64,000 nucleotides of DNA from Lysinibacillus sp. FSL M8-0337 (GTDB taxonomy: Bacteria; Bacillota; Bacilli; Bacillales_A; Planococcaceae). How positions within the stretch are numbered: position 1 is the stretch's first letter; each line of letters starts with the position of its first letter. The position numbers were made by a program, and so were the translations under genes. Below, piece by piece: positions 44,360 through 53,205 of this stretch. The notes under the pieces are model-generated. The model was not told the origin of the DNA. It was given only the letters and a program-made list of their open reading frames with translations, and searched no databases. The DNA is taken from positions 3,782,001 to 3,846,000 of the forward strand of contig NZ_CP151996.1 of assembly GCF_038593855.1 (NCBI RefSeq), given 5' to 3'.

Positions 44360-44447
44360 CTACTTACTTTGTTATATGTGCAAATAACCGTTTATTTATT
44401 CGTCGCAACACGTAACAGACTATCGACAACTATTTTTTCTGACTTAC

Positions 44448-44792
44448 TTACATGCCTTCATACAACGACTGTATCGGTTTTACTAAAATGCGATTTACTT
44501 CTTCGATTACACCACTAAGCTTCATCTCTGCCTCCAGCATCGCTACAATTTTCTCATTTTGTTGCGCAAGCTGAGCAGTTTTTTGTGCATAAATCAGTTC
44601 ATCTTCTTGTAAATCCTCACCAGCCATTTGTTTTTTCTGTAAATCCACCTGAATTTTGCGGAAGTTTTGGAATAACTTTATCGCATCTTCATCTGCTTTC
44701 ACGACAGCTACTGCCGCTTCCAATGCTTTAAACTCCTCTGTTTTACGGAAAGTAGCCTCCAAAGCATTAATTTCATTATAAATATTAACCAT
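44448..44792 (-). CDS. yheA: YlbF/YmcA-family protein YheA
   Basis: A 114-residue all-helical protein of the Com_YlbF family (INALEATFRKTEEFKALEAAV; DAIKLFQNFRKIQVDLQKKQ; QNEKIVAMLEAEMKLSGVI). YlbF and YmcA, with YaaT, control competence, biofilm and RNase Y in B. subtilis; YheA is a paralogue of unknown role. It follows yheB by 15 bp with an AAAGGGG SD, so both are one operon. Confidence 0.92.
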   Translation of the reverse strand: MVNIYNEINALEATFRKTEEFKALEAAVAVVKADEDAIKLFQNFRKIQVDLQKKQMAGEDLQEDELIYAQKTAQLAQQNEKIVAMLEAEMKLSGVIEEVNRILVKPIQSLYEGM

Positions 44793-44807
44793 TCTTATTT
44801 CCCCTTT

Positions 44808-45950
44808 CTAAATCAAGTAGACAATTAAACCTTGCACAATACCAATTAAACCACCAAGAACTGCACCTAGCACTGTAATCATTTTAAATTCACGTTTGGA
44901 AATACCAAGTACAAGCTCTTCTAGTTTCGATACTGGGAATGAATCCACTTGTTCACGAACTACTTCTTGTAAATTTAAACGTTTTAGTACATCTTCTAAT
45001 TTATCTTCCGCTCTAACAAATGCTTTATCAATTACTTGAGGTATTACCGTTTCCCTCATCCAAGAACTACCTGTTGGCCAATAATAGGAAATAGGATGCT
45101 GTAAGCGTTCTGTTACTGCTAATTGTTCTTTTACATAGCTTTGTAAATTTGCCAATATCGGTTCAAAGTCAATATCCCCTAAATAATCCATAGCTGGTCG
45201 ATCCTTTAACTTCTCCCACTCTTGCGTAAAAATGTTTGTCAGAAGCGATGTTGTACCTGGGGCTTGTAAAAACTTTACAAGCTCGCGTTGTACTTTGCCG
45301 ACAAGTGATGAGGAATCCCCTAAAAACATATTAATCATACCGCCAAGTGACCCTTTTGACGATAAAAAGTCATCAATCATTGCTTTTATCGTCATCTCGC
45401 CTGCGGGTGATAAAAAATACTCCTCACCCTTCTCTAAAATATGTCCCACTGCTAATGGAATTTTAGCATCAATCGTATTTTGGATGTCCTCCGATAACAG
45501 TGTACGAATTGATCTCGTAGATAATGTATTCTTTACTGATTCAAATTGTCCCGCTACAATTCGTTCTACCTTTTGTTCAATAGTGGCAGGCATATTGGAG
45601 AAGCCTGCTAAATCTAACCAGTCCTGAATTGTTTTATCGTTCGTGAAAAATGTCTCTTCCACTTTTACTTGTGCAAATTGTTCAACTTTATCTTGAATAT
45701 CTTTAGAGAAAAATTTCTTTCTAAACGTCTCAGGTGTTAATAAATAATTTACAACTGTAAGACCAAGTTGTTTCGCTAGTTCATCACGTCTCTTTGGAAT
45801 AAGACCCGGTGTAAATGGTACGCGCCAATTTTTAATATAGATCGCTTCGTGCGGTCGAAAAAGCATTTTAATCGCTAGATGATTTGTTATACCACCGATT
45901 GCGGCGCCGATAATTGCCATAAATAATAATGTCACTAAAAAATTGTCCAT
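44808..45950 (-). CDS. yheB: DUF445 membrane protein YheB
   Basis: About 380 residues from the ATG at 45950 (GAGAGG SD). One membrane helix at each end (residues about 3-25 and 355-378) flanks a large helical domain; NHLAIKMLFRPHEA and PFTPGLIPKRRDELA are DUF445 signatures. In B. subtilis yheB sits next to yheA and is linked to spore properties. The biochemical role is unknown. Confidence 0.9.
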   Translation of the reverse strand: MDNFLVTLLFMAIIGAAIGGITNHLAIKMLFRPHEAIYIKNWRVPFTPGLIPKRRDELAKQLGLTVVNYLLTPETFRKKFFSKDIQDKVEQFAQVKVEETFFTNDKTIQDWLDLAGFSNMPATIEQKVERIVAGQFESVKNTLSTRSIRTLLSEDIQNTIDAKIPLAVGHILEKGEEYFLSPAGEMTIKAMIDDFLSSKGSLGGMINMFLGDSSSLVGKVQRELVKFLQAPGTTSLLTNIFTQEWEKLKDRPAMDYLGDIDFEPILANLQSYVKEQLAVTERLQHPISYYWPTGSSWMRETVIPQVIDKAFVRAEDKLEDVLKRLNLQEVVREQVDSFPVSKLEELVLGISKREFKMITVLGAVLGGLIGIVQGLIVYLI

Positions 45951-46171
45951 TAGCATCCTCTCATTTCAATCGTATTCACATTTGGCGTAATTTGTCGCCT
46001 ATTGCACTCATTATAGCAGAGCAATGAAATCCAACGAAAGAAATACCCTCCATTTTATTACGACAAAGCATAATTGTTCCTATCAAAACATCATCCGATA
46101 TTGTTTAGTTGCAATATTACCACTATCCTTGAATAATATTAAATACATATCATTAGAAGTGGGGTTTGTAT

Positions 46172-46375
46172 ATGATTCAGCATTTTAGCTTTAAACCTTT
46201 ATTTGAAAATACACAGCTTCCTGGATGGGCCATTTCCTTTTTCTATCAACGTGAACGTTACGCGGCAGAATATTTAAAGGATGGCGTCATCCAATGGATT
46301 GGTCCTATTCCTCCACATGAAGAAGATGTTAAAAAAATGATTCATGAGTTAATGCTCTTCCATATTTATGACTAA
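46172..46375 (+). CDS. yheE: YheE-like small protein (DUF5342)
   Basis: 67 residues from the ATG at 46172 (SD AGTGGGG); an in-frame TTG 6 bp earlier is less likely. The sequence FSFKPLFENTQLPGWAISFFYQ matches the YheE family, and the position by yheB agrees with B. subtilis. The YheC/YheD ATP-grasp genes found between them in B. subtilis are missing here. The function is unknown. Confidence 0.82.
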   Translation: MIQHFSFKPLFENTQLPGWAISFFYQRERYAAEYLKDGVIQWIGPIPPHEEDVKKMIHELMLFHIYD

Positions 46376-46545
46376 AAAAACCAATATATTTTTGCCTTTG
46401 TCTAATTAAAAACGCCTAATTTTTACTATTAAAAACACTGCTATTATACGAAAAGTGTCTGTTTATATTGATATTCCTGTATTTTTCTTATACATTTAAT
46501 AAATGAATTTAATTCTAAATGTTTTATATGCAGGGGGCTATTTCA

Positions 46546-46956
46546 ATGAGTAAAGTCGCACTTTCTGATGACTTAAACAACTATAATACAAAAGCATTAA
46601 TTCGCGCTAAAGTAAAAGAACTTTTTTCCGAATTTTCCGCAAAAATTTTCGAGTTAGTCGATGAGTCTAGTTCAATCGATAGTAAAAAATTTGAAGCACT
46701 ATCTGGATACAGTAGTAATTTTTACAGTGAGTATTGCAGCCAACTAAAAGCTATTTTTGAATCTCCAAGTGCTATAGGAAAACGTTCCATTAAACATTTA
46801 TACTTATCTTACAATGGGAAACAGTATATCCTAACACAACAAGGACTAACAGAAAAGGCTCCTATCACCATCTCCACACACTTAGACACGATTCCTTTAA
46901 AAGAAACTGTTCATGATGTGGAAAAAGCTTGTCTAAAGTTGCGCTTCCAACAGTAA
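46546..46956 (+). CDS. Hypothetical protein, 136 residues
   Basis: The start ATG at 46546 has CAGGGGG upstream; earlier in-frame codons lack an SD. No family is recognised. It looks soluble and helical, Ser/Lys/Glu-rich (LIRAKVKELFSEFSAKIFELVDE near the N-terminus), with a central KHLYLSYNGKQYILTQQGL segment. It stands alone, with its own terminator, between yheE and the CNNM transporter. Base composition is like its neighbours, so there is no sign of recent transfer. Confidence 0.6.
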   Translation: MSKVALSDDLNNYNTKALIRAKVKELFSEFSAKIFELVDESSSIDSKKFEALSGYSSNFYSEYCSQLKAIFESPSAIGKRSIKHLYLSYNGKQYILTQQGLTEKAPITISTHLDTIPLKETVHDVEKACLKLRFQQ

Positions 46957-47360
46957 ATAATTATTGCCTTTTTAGAAATACATATTATAAAAGTGTCCGT
47001 ACATGTGCTTCTCGTTCGCGCAAAAAAGGTTGCCTCATATGAGACAACCTTTTTTTGTTGCATATTAAAATAATTCATTTAAAAAAATCCGCAAGTAAAG
47101 CTCTCTTGAGATTTTTGACGTGTCGTTTTATATGAGATGCAAATGCTTCTTTCTCTAAACAAACTATCCTTGCTCCATTTAAAGTTAGCATAATGCCAAT
47201 TGATTTTCAATCATTTGTCATCTGAAAGTATCCGTTTTCTTTATTCGCAAATTCATCTTAAAATAGTATAAAAAAGTCGTTGTCAATATTTGTGTTTTAG
47301 TTACAAATAACTTATGATTAAAACATCCAACAATTTTTTAAATCATAGGAGGTGTACACT
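46957..47360 (+). other. Intergenic region upstream of the CNNM transporter
   Basis: About 400 bp. It contains the terminator at 47022-47057, then AT-rich DNA. A possible promoter TTGTCA...TACAAA (about 47282-47309, 16-bp spacer) lies before the upstream short ORF. No metal riboswitch fold was recognised by eye. Confidence 0.5.
47022..47057 (+). terminator. Rho-independent terminator
   Basis: AAAAAAGGTTG-C-CTCAT pairs with ATGAG-A-CAACCTTTTTTT. A strong T-run follows on the plus strand. Confidence 0.88.
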
Positions 47361-47432
47361 TTGTTTACTTCCCTCATTTGGGCGGGGACAAAGGAATTAT
47401 TTGGACGGAGACATATTGGAAATAACCATTAG
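47361..47432 (+). CDS. Possible 23-codon leader ORF of the CNNM transporter
   Basis: A TTG at 47361 has an excellent SD (AGGAGG, 8 nt upstream) and opens a 23-codon frame starting MFTSLIWAGTKELFGRH, ending at TAG 47430, 14 bp inside the CNNM coding region. It may be a regulatory leader or may provide coupled re-initiation for the transporter, whose own TTG start has a weaker SD. It could also be chance. Confidence 0.35.
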   Translation: MFTSLIWAGTKELFGRRHIGNNH

Positions 47433-48759
47433 GTTGGCGGCATTCGCCCTACTAATTATAATGACAGGATTTTTCGTTGCAACTGAATTTGCAATCGTAA
47501 AAGTGAGAACTACCCGCATCGATCAATTACTCGCAGAAGGACATAAAAAAGCGAAAAATGCAAAACGTGTTGTATCGGATTTAGACGAGTACTTATCTGC
47601 ATGTCAGTTAGGTATTACCATTACAGCACTTGGACTTGGCTGGCTAGGTGAACCTACATTTGAAATCATTTTACATCCAGTGTTCGAGTTTCTAAATCTG
47701 AGCGGTAGCATAACATCTATCCTTTCATTTATACTTGCATTCTCAATCGTCACGTTTATGCATGTAGTTATTGGGGAATTGGCGCCAAAAACTTTAGCCA
47801 TCCAAAAAGCAGAATTTGTAACATTAAACTTTTCTGGTGCATTAATTTTATTCCACAACATTACTTATCCAATCATTAAATTATTGAATGGCTCTGCACG
47901 TGGTTTAACAGGTCTATTCGGTCTTAAAATGATGTCAGAATCAGAAGTTGCACATACTGAAGAAGAATTGCGCATGATTTTGTCAGATAGTTTAAAAGGT
48001 GGAGAAATTAATAACGCAGAATATGAATATGTTAACAGTATCTTCGAGTTCTCAGATCGTCTTGCAAAAGAAATCATGGTGCCACGTACTGAAATCGTCG
48101 GTATTGAGAAAGAACTTACGATTAAAGAAGTATTTGATTTAATGGGTGTGGAGCAATATACTCGTTATCCAATTATCGACGGGGATAAAGACCATATTAT
48201 TGGTTTAGTCAATATGAAGCACTTATTAACTGCTTATATTAAAGACCCTGCAAATGGTGATAAATTAGTAATTGACTATATGCAACCGATTATTCGCGTG
48301 ATGGAAACTACGCAAATTAACGAATTGTTACTCAAGATTCAACGTGAACGTATTCATATGGCTATTTTAATGGATGAGTATGGTGGTACATCAGGTCTTG
48401 TAACCATTGAAGATATTATCGAGGAAATTGTCGGGGATATTCAAGATGAGTTTGATGAAGATGAAATTCCAGAAGTGCAGGAAATTGCAGAAAATCATTT
48501 TATTTTAGATGCAAAAATGCTACTAGAAAACGTCAATGATATGCTAGGTACTGACATAGAAGATGATGATATCGATACGATTGGTGGTTGGTTCATGACA
48601 AAGCGTTTTGATGCAATCGAAGGTGATAGCATTGAAGAGCAAGGTTATGAATTTACAGCAAAAGAATTAGATGGTCACCACATATTATACTTAGAAGTTC
48701 TGAAATTACCTGAACTTGATTTAACAAATGAAATCGAAGAATCGAAAGACGATAAATAA
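47416..48759 (+). CDS. CNNM/CorC-family Mg2+ exporter (MpfA-like)
   Basis: 447 residues if started at the TTG at 47416 (GGAG, 5-nt spacing); another TTG at 47401 is possible. The DUF21 membrane domain (four helices, about 5-190, with FFVATEFAIVKVR) is followed by a CBS pair (about 205-330; VPRTEIVGIE, MDEYGGTSGLVT) and a C-terminal CorC_HlyC domain (about 350-435). This is the layout of B. subtilis MpfA (YhdP), which exports Mg2+. An upstream short ORF overlaps its start. Confidence 0.9.
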   Translation: MEITIRLAAFALLIIMTGFFVATEFAIVKVRTTRIDQLLAEGHKKAKNAKRVVSDLDEYLSACQLGITITALGLGWLGEPTFEIILHPVFEFLNLSGSITSILSFILAFSIVTFMHVVIGELAPKTLAIQKAEFVTLNFSGALILFHNITYPIIKLLNGSARGLTGLFGLKMMSESEVAHTEEELRMILSDSLKGGEINNAEYEYVNSIFEFSDRLAKEIMVPRTEIVGIEKELTIKEVFDLMGVEQYTRYPIIDGDKDHIIGLVNMKHLLTAYIKDPANGDKLVIDYMQPIIRVMETTQINELLLKIQRERIHMAILMDEYGGTSGLVTIEDIIEEIVGDIQDEFDEDEIPEVQEIAENHFILDAKMLLENVNDMLGTDIEDDDIDTIGGWFMTKRFDAIEGDSIEEQGYEFTAKELDGHHILYLEVLKLPELDLTNEIEESKDDK

Positions 48760-48763
48760 AAAT

Positions 48764-48800
48764 GCAAAACGACTCCCTTTCATATAAGGGGGTCGTTTTA
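48764..48800 (+). terminator. Terminator after the CNNM gene
   Basis: AAAACGACTCCCTT pairs with AAGGGGGTCGTTTT; an in-line T-run (TTTTATAA) follows. Confidence 0.82.
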
Positions 48801-48833
48801 TAATGCCCGAAAGTTTTGCGAGGAGGAAACAAA

Positions 48834-49742
48834 ATGGAGCTCTATACAAATTTACGTCAAGGGGAAAAAGGAGCTTGGCTATCAATTGCCACTTACTTAA
48901 TACTGAGCTCAGTAAAACTAACAATTGGCTATATCGGAACATCAGAAGCTTTAAAAGCAGATGGATTAAACAATACAACGGATATCATCGCATCCATTGC
49001 TGTTTTAATCGGCTTACGCATTGCTCAAAGACCTCCAGATTCAAATCACCAATATGGTCATTTACGAGCTGAAACTGTTGCGTCACTCGTTGCCTCATTT
49101 ATTATGCTAATCGTCGGCTTACAAGTTTTAATTGCTTCTTTACAAGGACTATGGGAGCCATCTGGCACAACACCATCTTTGTTAACAGCATTTGTTGCAA
49201 TCGGAAGTGCAGCCGTCATGTATGTTGTCTATCGTTATAATTTAGCGCTGGCAAAAAAAATACGAAGTGCGGCTGTAAAAGCTGCTGCCTATGATAATCG
49301 CTCGGATGCGCTGGTCAGTATCGGTACAGCCATCGGGATATTCGGAGCAATTTTTGGCTTTCCAATTATTGATACATTAACAGCCCTTGTTGTCGCTTTT
49401 CTAATAATTAAAACTGCTGTAGAAATATTTTGGGAAGCAGTTCAAAGTCTTACAGATGCCTTCGATATTGATGAAGTCGAGACATTATCGGTATTAATTC
49501 GCAATGTTAGTGGTGTTATTGAGCTTTTAGATTTCAAAGGGCGTGCGCATGGGAATATGTACTTTATCGATGTAACAGTGACTGTCAATCCTTATTTAAA
49601 TGTCTTTGAAAGTCATCGTATTACAGAGGAAATAGAACATACCATTATGCGCGAAAATCGCTTTTGTCAGGTGCTTGTGCATATTGAACCGCATATCGAA
49701 GAACTACCTCCAACAAGCAAAAGCCAGTCACCTACCATTTGA
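48834..49742 (+). CDS. Cation diffusion facilitator (CDF) metal exporter
   Basis: About 302 residues from the ATG at 48834 (GAGGAGG SD). Six membrane helices are followed by a cytosolic ferredoxin-like domain (about 215-290). The transport-site motifs are KADGLNNTTD in helix 2 and AYDNRSDALVS in helix 5, with Asn in place of the first His/Asp, as in Mn2+-type CDFs like MneP. The loop YGHLRAE replaces the usual YGHGKAE. The likely substrate is Mn2+, less likely Zn2+. It is downstream of a Mg2+ exporter, perhaps a metal-efflux pair. Confidence 0.88.
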   Translation: MELYTNLRQGEKGAWLSIATYLILSSVKLTIGYIGTSEALKADGLNNTTDIIASIAVLIGLRIAQRPPDSNHQYGHLRAETVASLVASFIMLIVGLQVLIASLQGLWEPSGTTPSLLTAFVAIGSAAVMYVVYRYNLALAKKIRSAAVKAAAYDNRSDALVSIGTAIGIFGAIFGFPIIDTLTALVVAFLIIKTAVEIFWEAVQSLTDAFDIDEVETLSVLIRNVSGVIELLDFKGRAHGNMYFIDVTVTVNPYLNVFESHRITEEIEHTIMRENRFCQVLVHIEPHIEELPPTSKSQSPTI

Positions 49743-49762
49743 TGGTAGGTACTGGCTTTGTT
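49720..49762 (+). terminator. Terminator overlapping the end of the CDF gene
   Basis: AAAGCCAGT-C-ACCTACCAT pairs with ATGGTAGGT-ACTGGCTTT (49720-49759). The left arm lies in the last seven codons of the CDF gene, so the stop codon sits in the hairpin loop. The T-run is short (TTTGTTG). Confidence 0.75.
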
Positions 49763-49800
49763 GTATTATGTCACTCGCGTTTTAACTAGCAGTATTGTAT

Positions 49801-50547
49801 TTACTTAATTGCAATATAAATATCCACCTGTGCCTCATGAGACTGGGCACATCGTTCATCATACAATTCAAAGTCTCCACTATACGTTCGTTCTACTTCC
49901 GTAGTATTGGCAAACCAAGCCCAAATATCTTGCCAAGCTTGGATTACAATATCCGGCATTAGCCCTTTTTCTGAAGTGAACACTAAATATTTTGATGCGG
50001 GAATTGTTTTTATCACCATACCTGTTGGAACTTCAACGTCAGCCGATACCTCCACTCCAAGCGTGAGTGTATATTCTCCGTTCACATCTGTTTCGTAATC
50101 TGAATACAGCCCATACATGCCGGCATTGTTTTGTGGACTTGGTAGTTGACCTGCAATATCTTGCTGGTAATAAGTGGTCCATAATTGCGGTATTTTCGCT
50201 TGTGTCGTGATTTCGTTCGCATTATTCGTTTTTGCTGAAATCCCAGCGATATGAAAGCTTTGTTTTTCTTTCATAACAGGTTGTTTGCCAGTATCTGTTC
50301 TCCATCTTTTTAAACGTGGTAAAAAGGAAGCTAACATTTGTCGTGCTTCTTCTTCTGCCATCCCATCTTCCTTTAAATGAGGTACACATATGTCAATCAT
50401 TTCATGAATAGTTACATTCGGCTGTTTAAACGCTCCTAATTCGTAACAATATGTGCAATAGTCCCGACAAACTTGCCCTTCTTTTTCTGTTCCAAATAAT
50501 TTTTCATGCACTAATGGCATCCCACAGCTTTGGCAATAACTTTGCAT
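49801..50547 (-). CDS. Zinc-ribbon plus GyrI-like ligand-binding protein
   Basis: 248 residues in two parts. Residues 1-85 form a putative zinc ribbon (CQSCGMPL, then CRDYCTYCY) followed by a helical tail. Residues about 95-248 are a GyrI/BmrR-like effector-binding domain (IPQLWTTYYQQDI, GMYGLYSDYETDVNGEYTLTLGVEVS). Such small-molecule binders often assist or sense drugs. It is next to, and in the same orientation as, a WYL repressor. A DNA-binding or stress function is inferred only. Confidence 0.8.
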   Translation of the reverse strand: MQSYCQSCGMPLVHEKLFGTEKEGQVCRDYCTYCYELGAFKQPNVTIHEMIDICVPHLKEDGMAEEEARQMLASFLPRLKRWRTDTGKQPVMKEKQSFHIAGISAKTNNANEITTQAKIPQLWTTYYQQDIAGQLPSPQNNAGMYGLYSDYETDVNGEYTLTLGVEVSADVEVPTGMVIKTIPASKYLVFTSEKGLMPDIVIQAWQDIWAWFANTTEVERTYSGDFELYDERCAQSHEAQVDIYIAIK

Positions 50548-50638
50548 AGTTTACGTCCACCCTTCGTTTAATTTGTTATTACTATAACAAAGCAAACTTG
50601 ACATCTGTATGTCATCTATTGAAAGGACAAAAATGATT

Positions 50639-51565
50639 TTACCTATTATTTGCTGTATATATTTCGACGATTTCTTGTGCCCGTTTTTGCACGATATCAA
50701 CTAAGTAAGGTGGGTCAAGAAGCTTTATTCGATTACCAAAGCTTAGCAAAAAGCCATAGAGCCATTCATCTTCCGGCAATGCAACTTGCACGATGGACTT
50801 CTCATAATCTATCTGTTCCACACCAAATGTTTCCTCCATTAATGTTAAAATCTGTGCATCAAATGACAGTGTGAGCTCTACTAAATTTTCTGGTTGTTGC
50901 CATGCTTTATCCCAAGGAAGATTAGATAAATGTACTTCCTTTCGTTCAAAACTGCGTTGCTCCTCTTTAATTTGCTTCATTCTTGATATTTTGAATAAGC
51001 GAAAACCGTTTCTTAATGTGCAATAGCCGTAGATATACCACATTTTGCCCTTTTGCACTAAAGTGTGCGGCTCTATTATTCGATTGGTCATCGTACCATG
51101 AGTAGTCGAATACAAGAAGCTTACACAATGCTCGCCCTCGATTGCTTTTTTCAATAATGTGATTTGTTCTTTTAATAGTACATTTTGTCCCCATGGACTA
51201 AGATCAATAAAAAAATGATCAATGGATTGTTTTACTTGCTCATCTGCTACACCAGTTAATTTTTCTAAAACAGCTTTGGCGTGGGCATCCTCATAGGAGG
51301 TTAAAGCACTTTTAAGAGCAATTGAAAGAGAGGTTAGCTCTTCTTTTGTTAATACTTGTTTATCCATTCGATAGCCTTCCATTAAACTTATTCCGCCATT
51401 AACCCCTTGTTGGCTTAAGATTGGAACCCCCGCACAGCTCAGGGTTTCGACATCCCGATAAATGGTTCGAACAGATACGTCAAATAACTCGGCTAATTCC
51501 TGTGCTTTTACTTTTTTACGATTAATTAAAATCATTGTCATCGTGAGTAAACGATCTACTTTCAT
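50639..51565 (-). CDS. HTH-WYL domain transcription regulator (YafY family)
   Basis: 308 residues: an N-terminal DeoR/HTH_11 winged helix (ELAELFDVSVRTIYRDVETL, about 20-45), a WYL domain (about 140-205; FLYSTTHGTMTNRIIEPHTLVQKGKMWYIYGYC) and a C-terminal WCX extension (about 220-305). The ligand is unknown; WYL domains bind nucleic acid or nucleotides. The WYL gene is upstream of the GyrI-like gene on the same strand, 91 bp apart, so it may regulate it. Confidence 0.9.
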   Translation of the reverse strand: MKVDRLLTMTMILINRKKVKAQELAELFDVSVRTIYRDVETLSCAGVPILSQQGVNGGISLMEGYRMDKQVLTKEELTSLSIALKSALTSYEDAHAKAVLEKLTGVADEQVKQSIDHFFIDLSPWGQNVLLKEQITLLKKAIEGEHCVSFLYSTTHGTMTNRIIEPHTLVQKGKMWYIYGYCTLRNGFRLFKISRMKQIKEEQRSFERKEVHLSNLPWDKAWQQPENLVELTLSFDAQILTLMEETFGVEQIDYEKSIVQVALPEDEWLYGFLLSFGNRIKLLDPPYLVDIVQKRAQEIVEIYTANNR

Positions 51566-51974
51566 TTCTTCAACCCCTCAACTTTGTACATTTTTTTAAA
51601 TCACACACTACTTTTCCACAACAAAGTAATTTTCAATTACTTATATCCTATTATTTTTAAGTATTTTTTAAGTACCTTTTGAGTTTTCTTTAAGTCAAAT
51701 GTACTATAATAACGGCTATTACATAATACAAGCATTAAAAAGGTTTTATAAAATAAGAAAAAAAACAAACTTTAACCCTTCAATCAAATTTCTAGTTTAA
51801 CTATTATATTTTTATTTTTTCAAAATAGTTTAATTATAAACGCTTATACAATTATTTCAATTCTCTTAACAGTACATAAAAAACTTCTATCCTCTATATA
51901 AGGGGAGACCTTTTCAAAAACAATGAACTAGAGTTTAATGGTTTTCAATTTAATTGTATAAAGGAGATTTTGAT
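51566..51974. other. AT-rich intergenic region without a gene
   Basis: 409 bp between divergent WYL and SARP regulators, nearly all A/T. A TATAAT is at 51715-51720 without a good -35 element. No open frame with an SD and no strong hairpin were seen. It must hold both promoters. Confidence 0.55.
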
Positions 51975-53096
51975 GTGATTCGAGCCGTTTTAATAGACAA
52001 AGAACCTCTAGCTTTACACTATTTTCAAAATAAGCTACAAAACTTTCAACAAATAGAGGTTACTAAAACCTTCACTAGTGTAAAGCTATTTTTAAATAGC
52101 CTTCCATCACTGGACTTTGAAGTCATATTTTTAGAAATAAAGCTTGATGAACTGAATGGGCTTGAAGTTGCTGATATTATCAAAAGCAATCGACCACATG
52201 TAATTGTTATCTTTATTACTTCGTATTCAGATTTTGCCATACAAGCATATGAAATTGGAGGACTTGATTATTTACTTAAACCGATTAGCCTAGCACGATT
52301 AGAAAAAACCGTATCACGTATTGAACATGAATTTTCTATGCAACAGTTGGTACATCAAACTTCTAATACTACGTTAAACGTCCAATGTTTTAATCAATTC
52401 GCTACCTATAGCAACAATAGTCTCGTTTCCTTTAAAACAGAAAAAACAAAGGAATTATTTGCTTATTTCATATTACATCCAAACATGCCCATTCATCGGG
52501 ATGTTCTCATTGAAATTCTTTGGCCAAATTTAGATTATGTTCGCGCAAAATCGAATTTGCATACAGCCTTATCCTATTTAAGAAAAACGTTAAATAATTT
52601 GGGTTATTCCAATTGTATTATATTTTCAAATAAGTATTATGTTTTTGAAAAACCGAATATTATGTGTGATTTATATGACTTCCAAGATTATTTTAGTGAT
52701 TTCAAGAAGTTAGATTGCCCCCCTCTGTCATTAATCAATCAATGCCTTACCATCTATAAAGATGGGCTACTCATTTTTGATGATTATGAATGGGCTACTG
52801 CAGACAGAGATAAGCTAACTAAATCCTACATAGAGTTATTGGAAAAAGGCTTTCAAATTAGCATAATGAATGAAACAGAAGTGGCCATAGATTATCTGAA
52901 TCGCTTATTAGAGTTCGACCCTTATAATGATTATAAAATCGAACAATACTTACAACTGTTGATTGATGCAGGAATGCAAAAACAGGCTCACTCTGTTTTT
53001 TTAACCTACGAACAAAAATTAAATGAAGACTTGGCCCTTACACCTAGTACTACATTGCAAGAAATGTCGAACAAATTATTTAGTCATAATCAATAA
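51975..53096 (+). CDS. SARP-type response regulator with atypical receiver
   Basis: 373 residues from the GTG at 51975 (AAAGGAG, 8-nt spacing). Residues 1-115 form a receiver, but the acidic pair is D8-K9 and the phospho-acceptor position holds E54 (IFLEIKL) instead of Asp; T82 and K102 are kept. An OmpR-like DNA-binding domain (about 150-225) and a bacterial transcriptional activation domain with TPR-like helices (about 240-370) follow. This is the SARP/BTAD layout. No kinase is adjacent. The Glu may lock it in an active state. Confidence 0.85.
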   Translation: MIRAVLIDKEPLALHYFQNKLQNFQQIEVTKTFTSVKLFLNSLPSLDFEVIFLEIKLDELNGLEVADIIKSNRPHVIVIFITSYSDFAIQAYEIGGLDYLLKPISLARLEKTVSRIEHEFSMQQLVHQTSNTTLNVQCFNQFATYSNNSLVSFKTEKTKELFAYFILHPNMPIHRDVLIEILWPNLDYVRAKSNLHTALSYLRKTLNNLGYSNCIIFSNKYYVFEKPNIMCDLYDFQDYFSDFKKLDCPPLSLINQCLTIYKDGLLIFDDYEWATADRDKLTKSYIELLEKGFQISIMNETEVAIDYLNRLLEFDPYNDYKIEQYLQLLIDAGMQKQAHSVFLTYEQKLNEDLALTPSTTLQEMSNKLFSHNQ

Positions 53097-53140
53097 ACTT
53101 ATATGAACGACATGGTGACTCTTTGCAAAATGCACATAGC

Positions 53141-53180
53141 AAAAAGTGTTAGATTGATTAACGGCAATCTAACACTTTTT
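53141..53180. repeat. GTGTTAGATT hairpin repeat, copy 4
   Basis: AAAAAGTGTTAGATTG pairs with CAATCTAACACTTTTT around an 8-nt loop. Its minus-strand flanks (GGGACAAAAGCG upstream, GCTATG downstream) match copy 1. It lies between the convergent SARP gene and NarL-type regulator and can serve both as terminator. Confidence 0.85.
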
Positions 53181-53205
53181 CGCTTTTGTCCCATTTCTGG
53201 TTATT

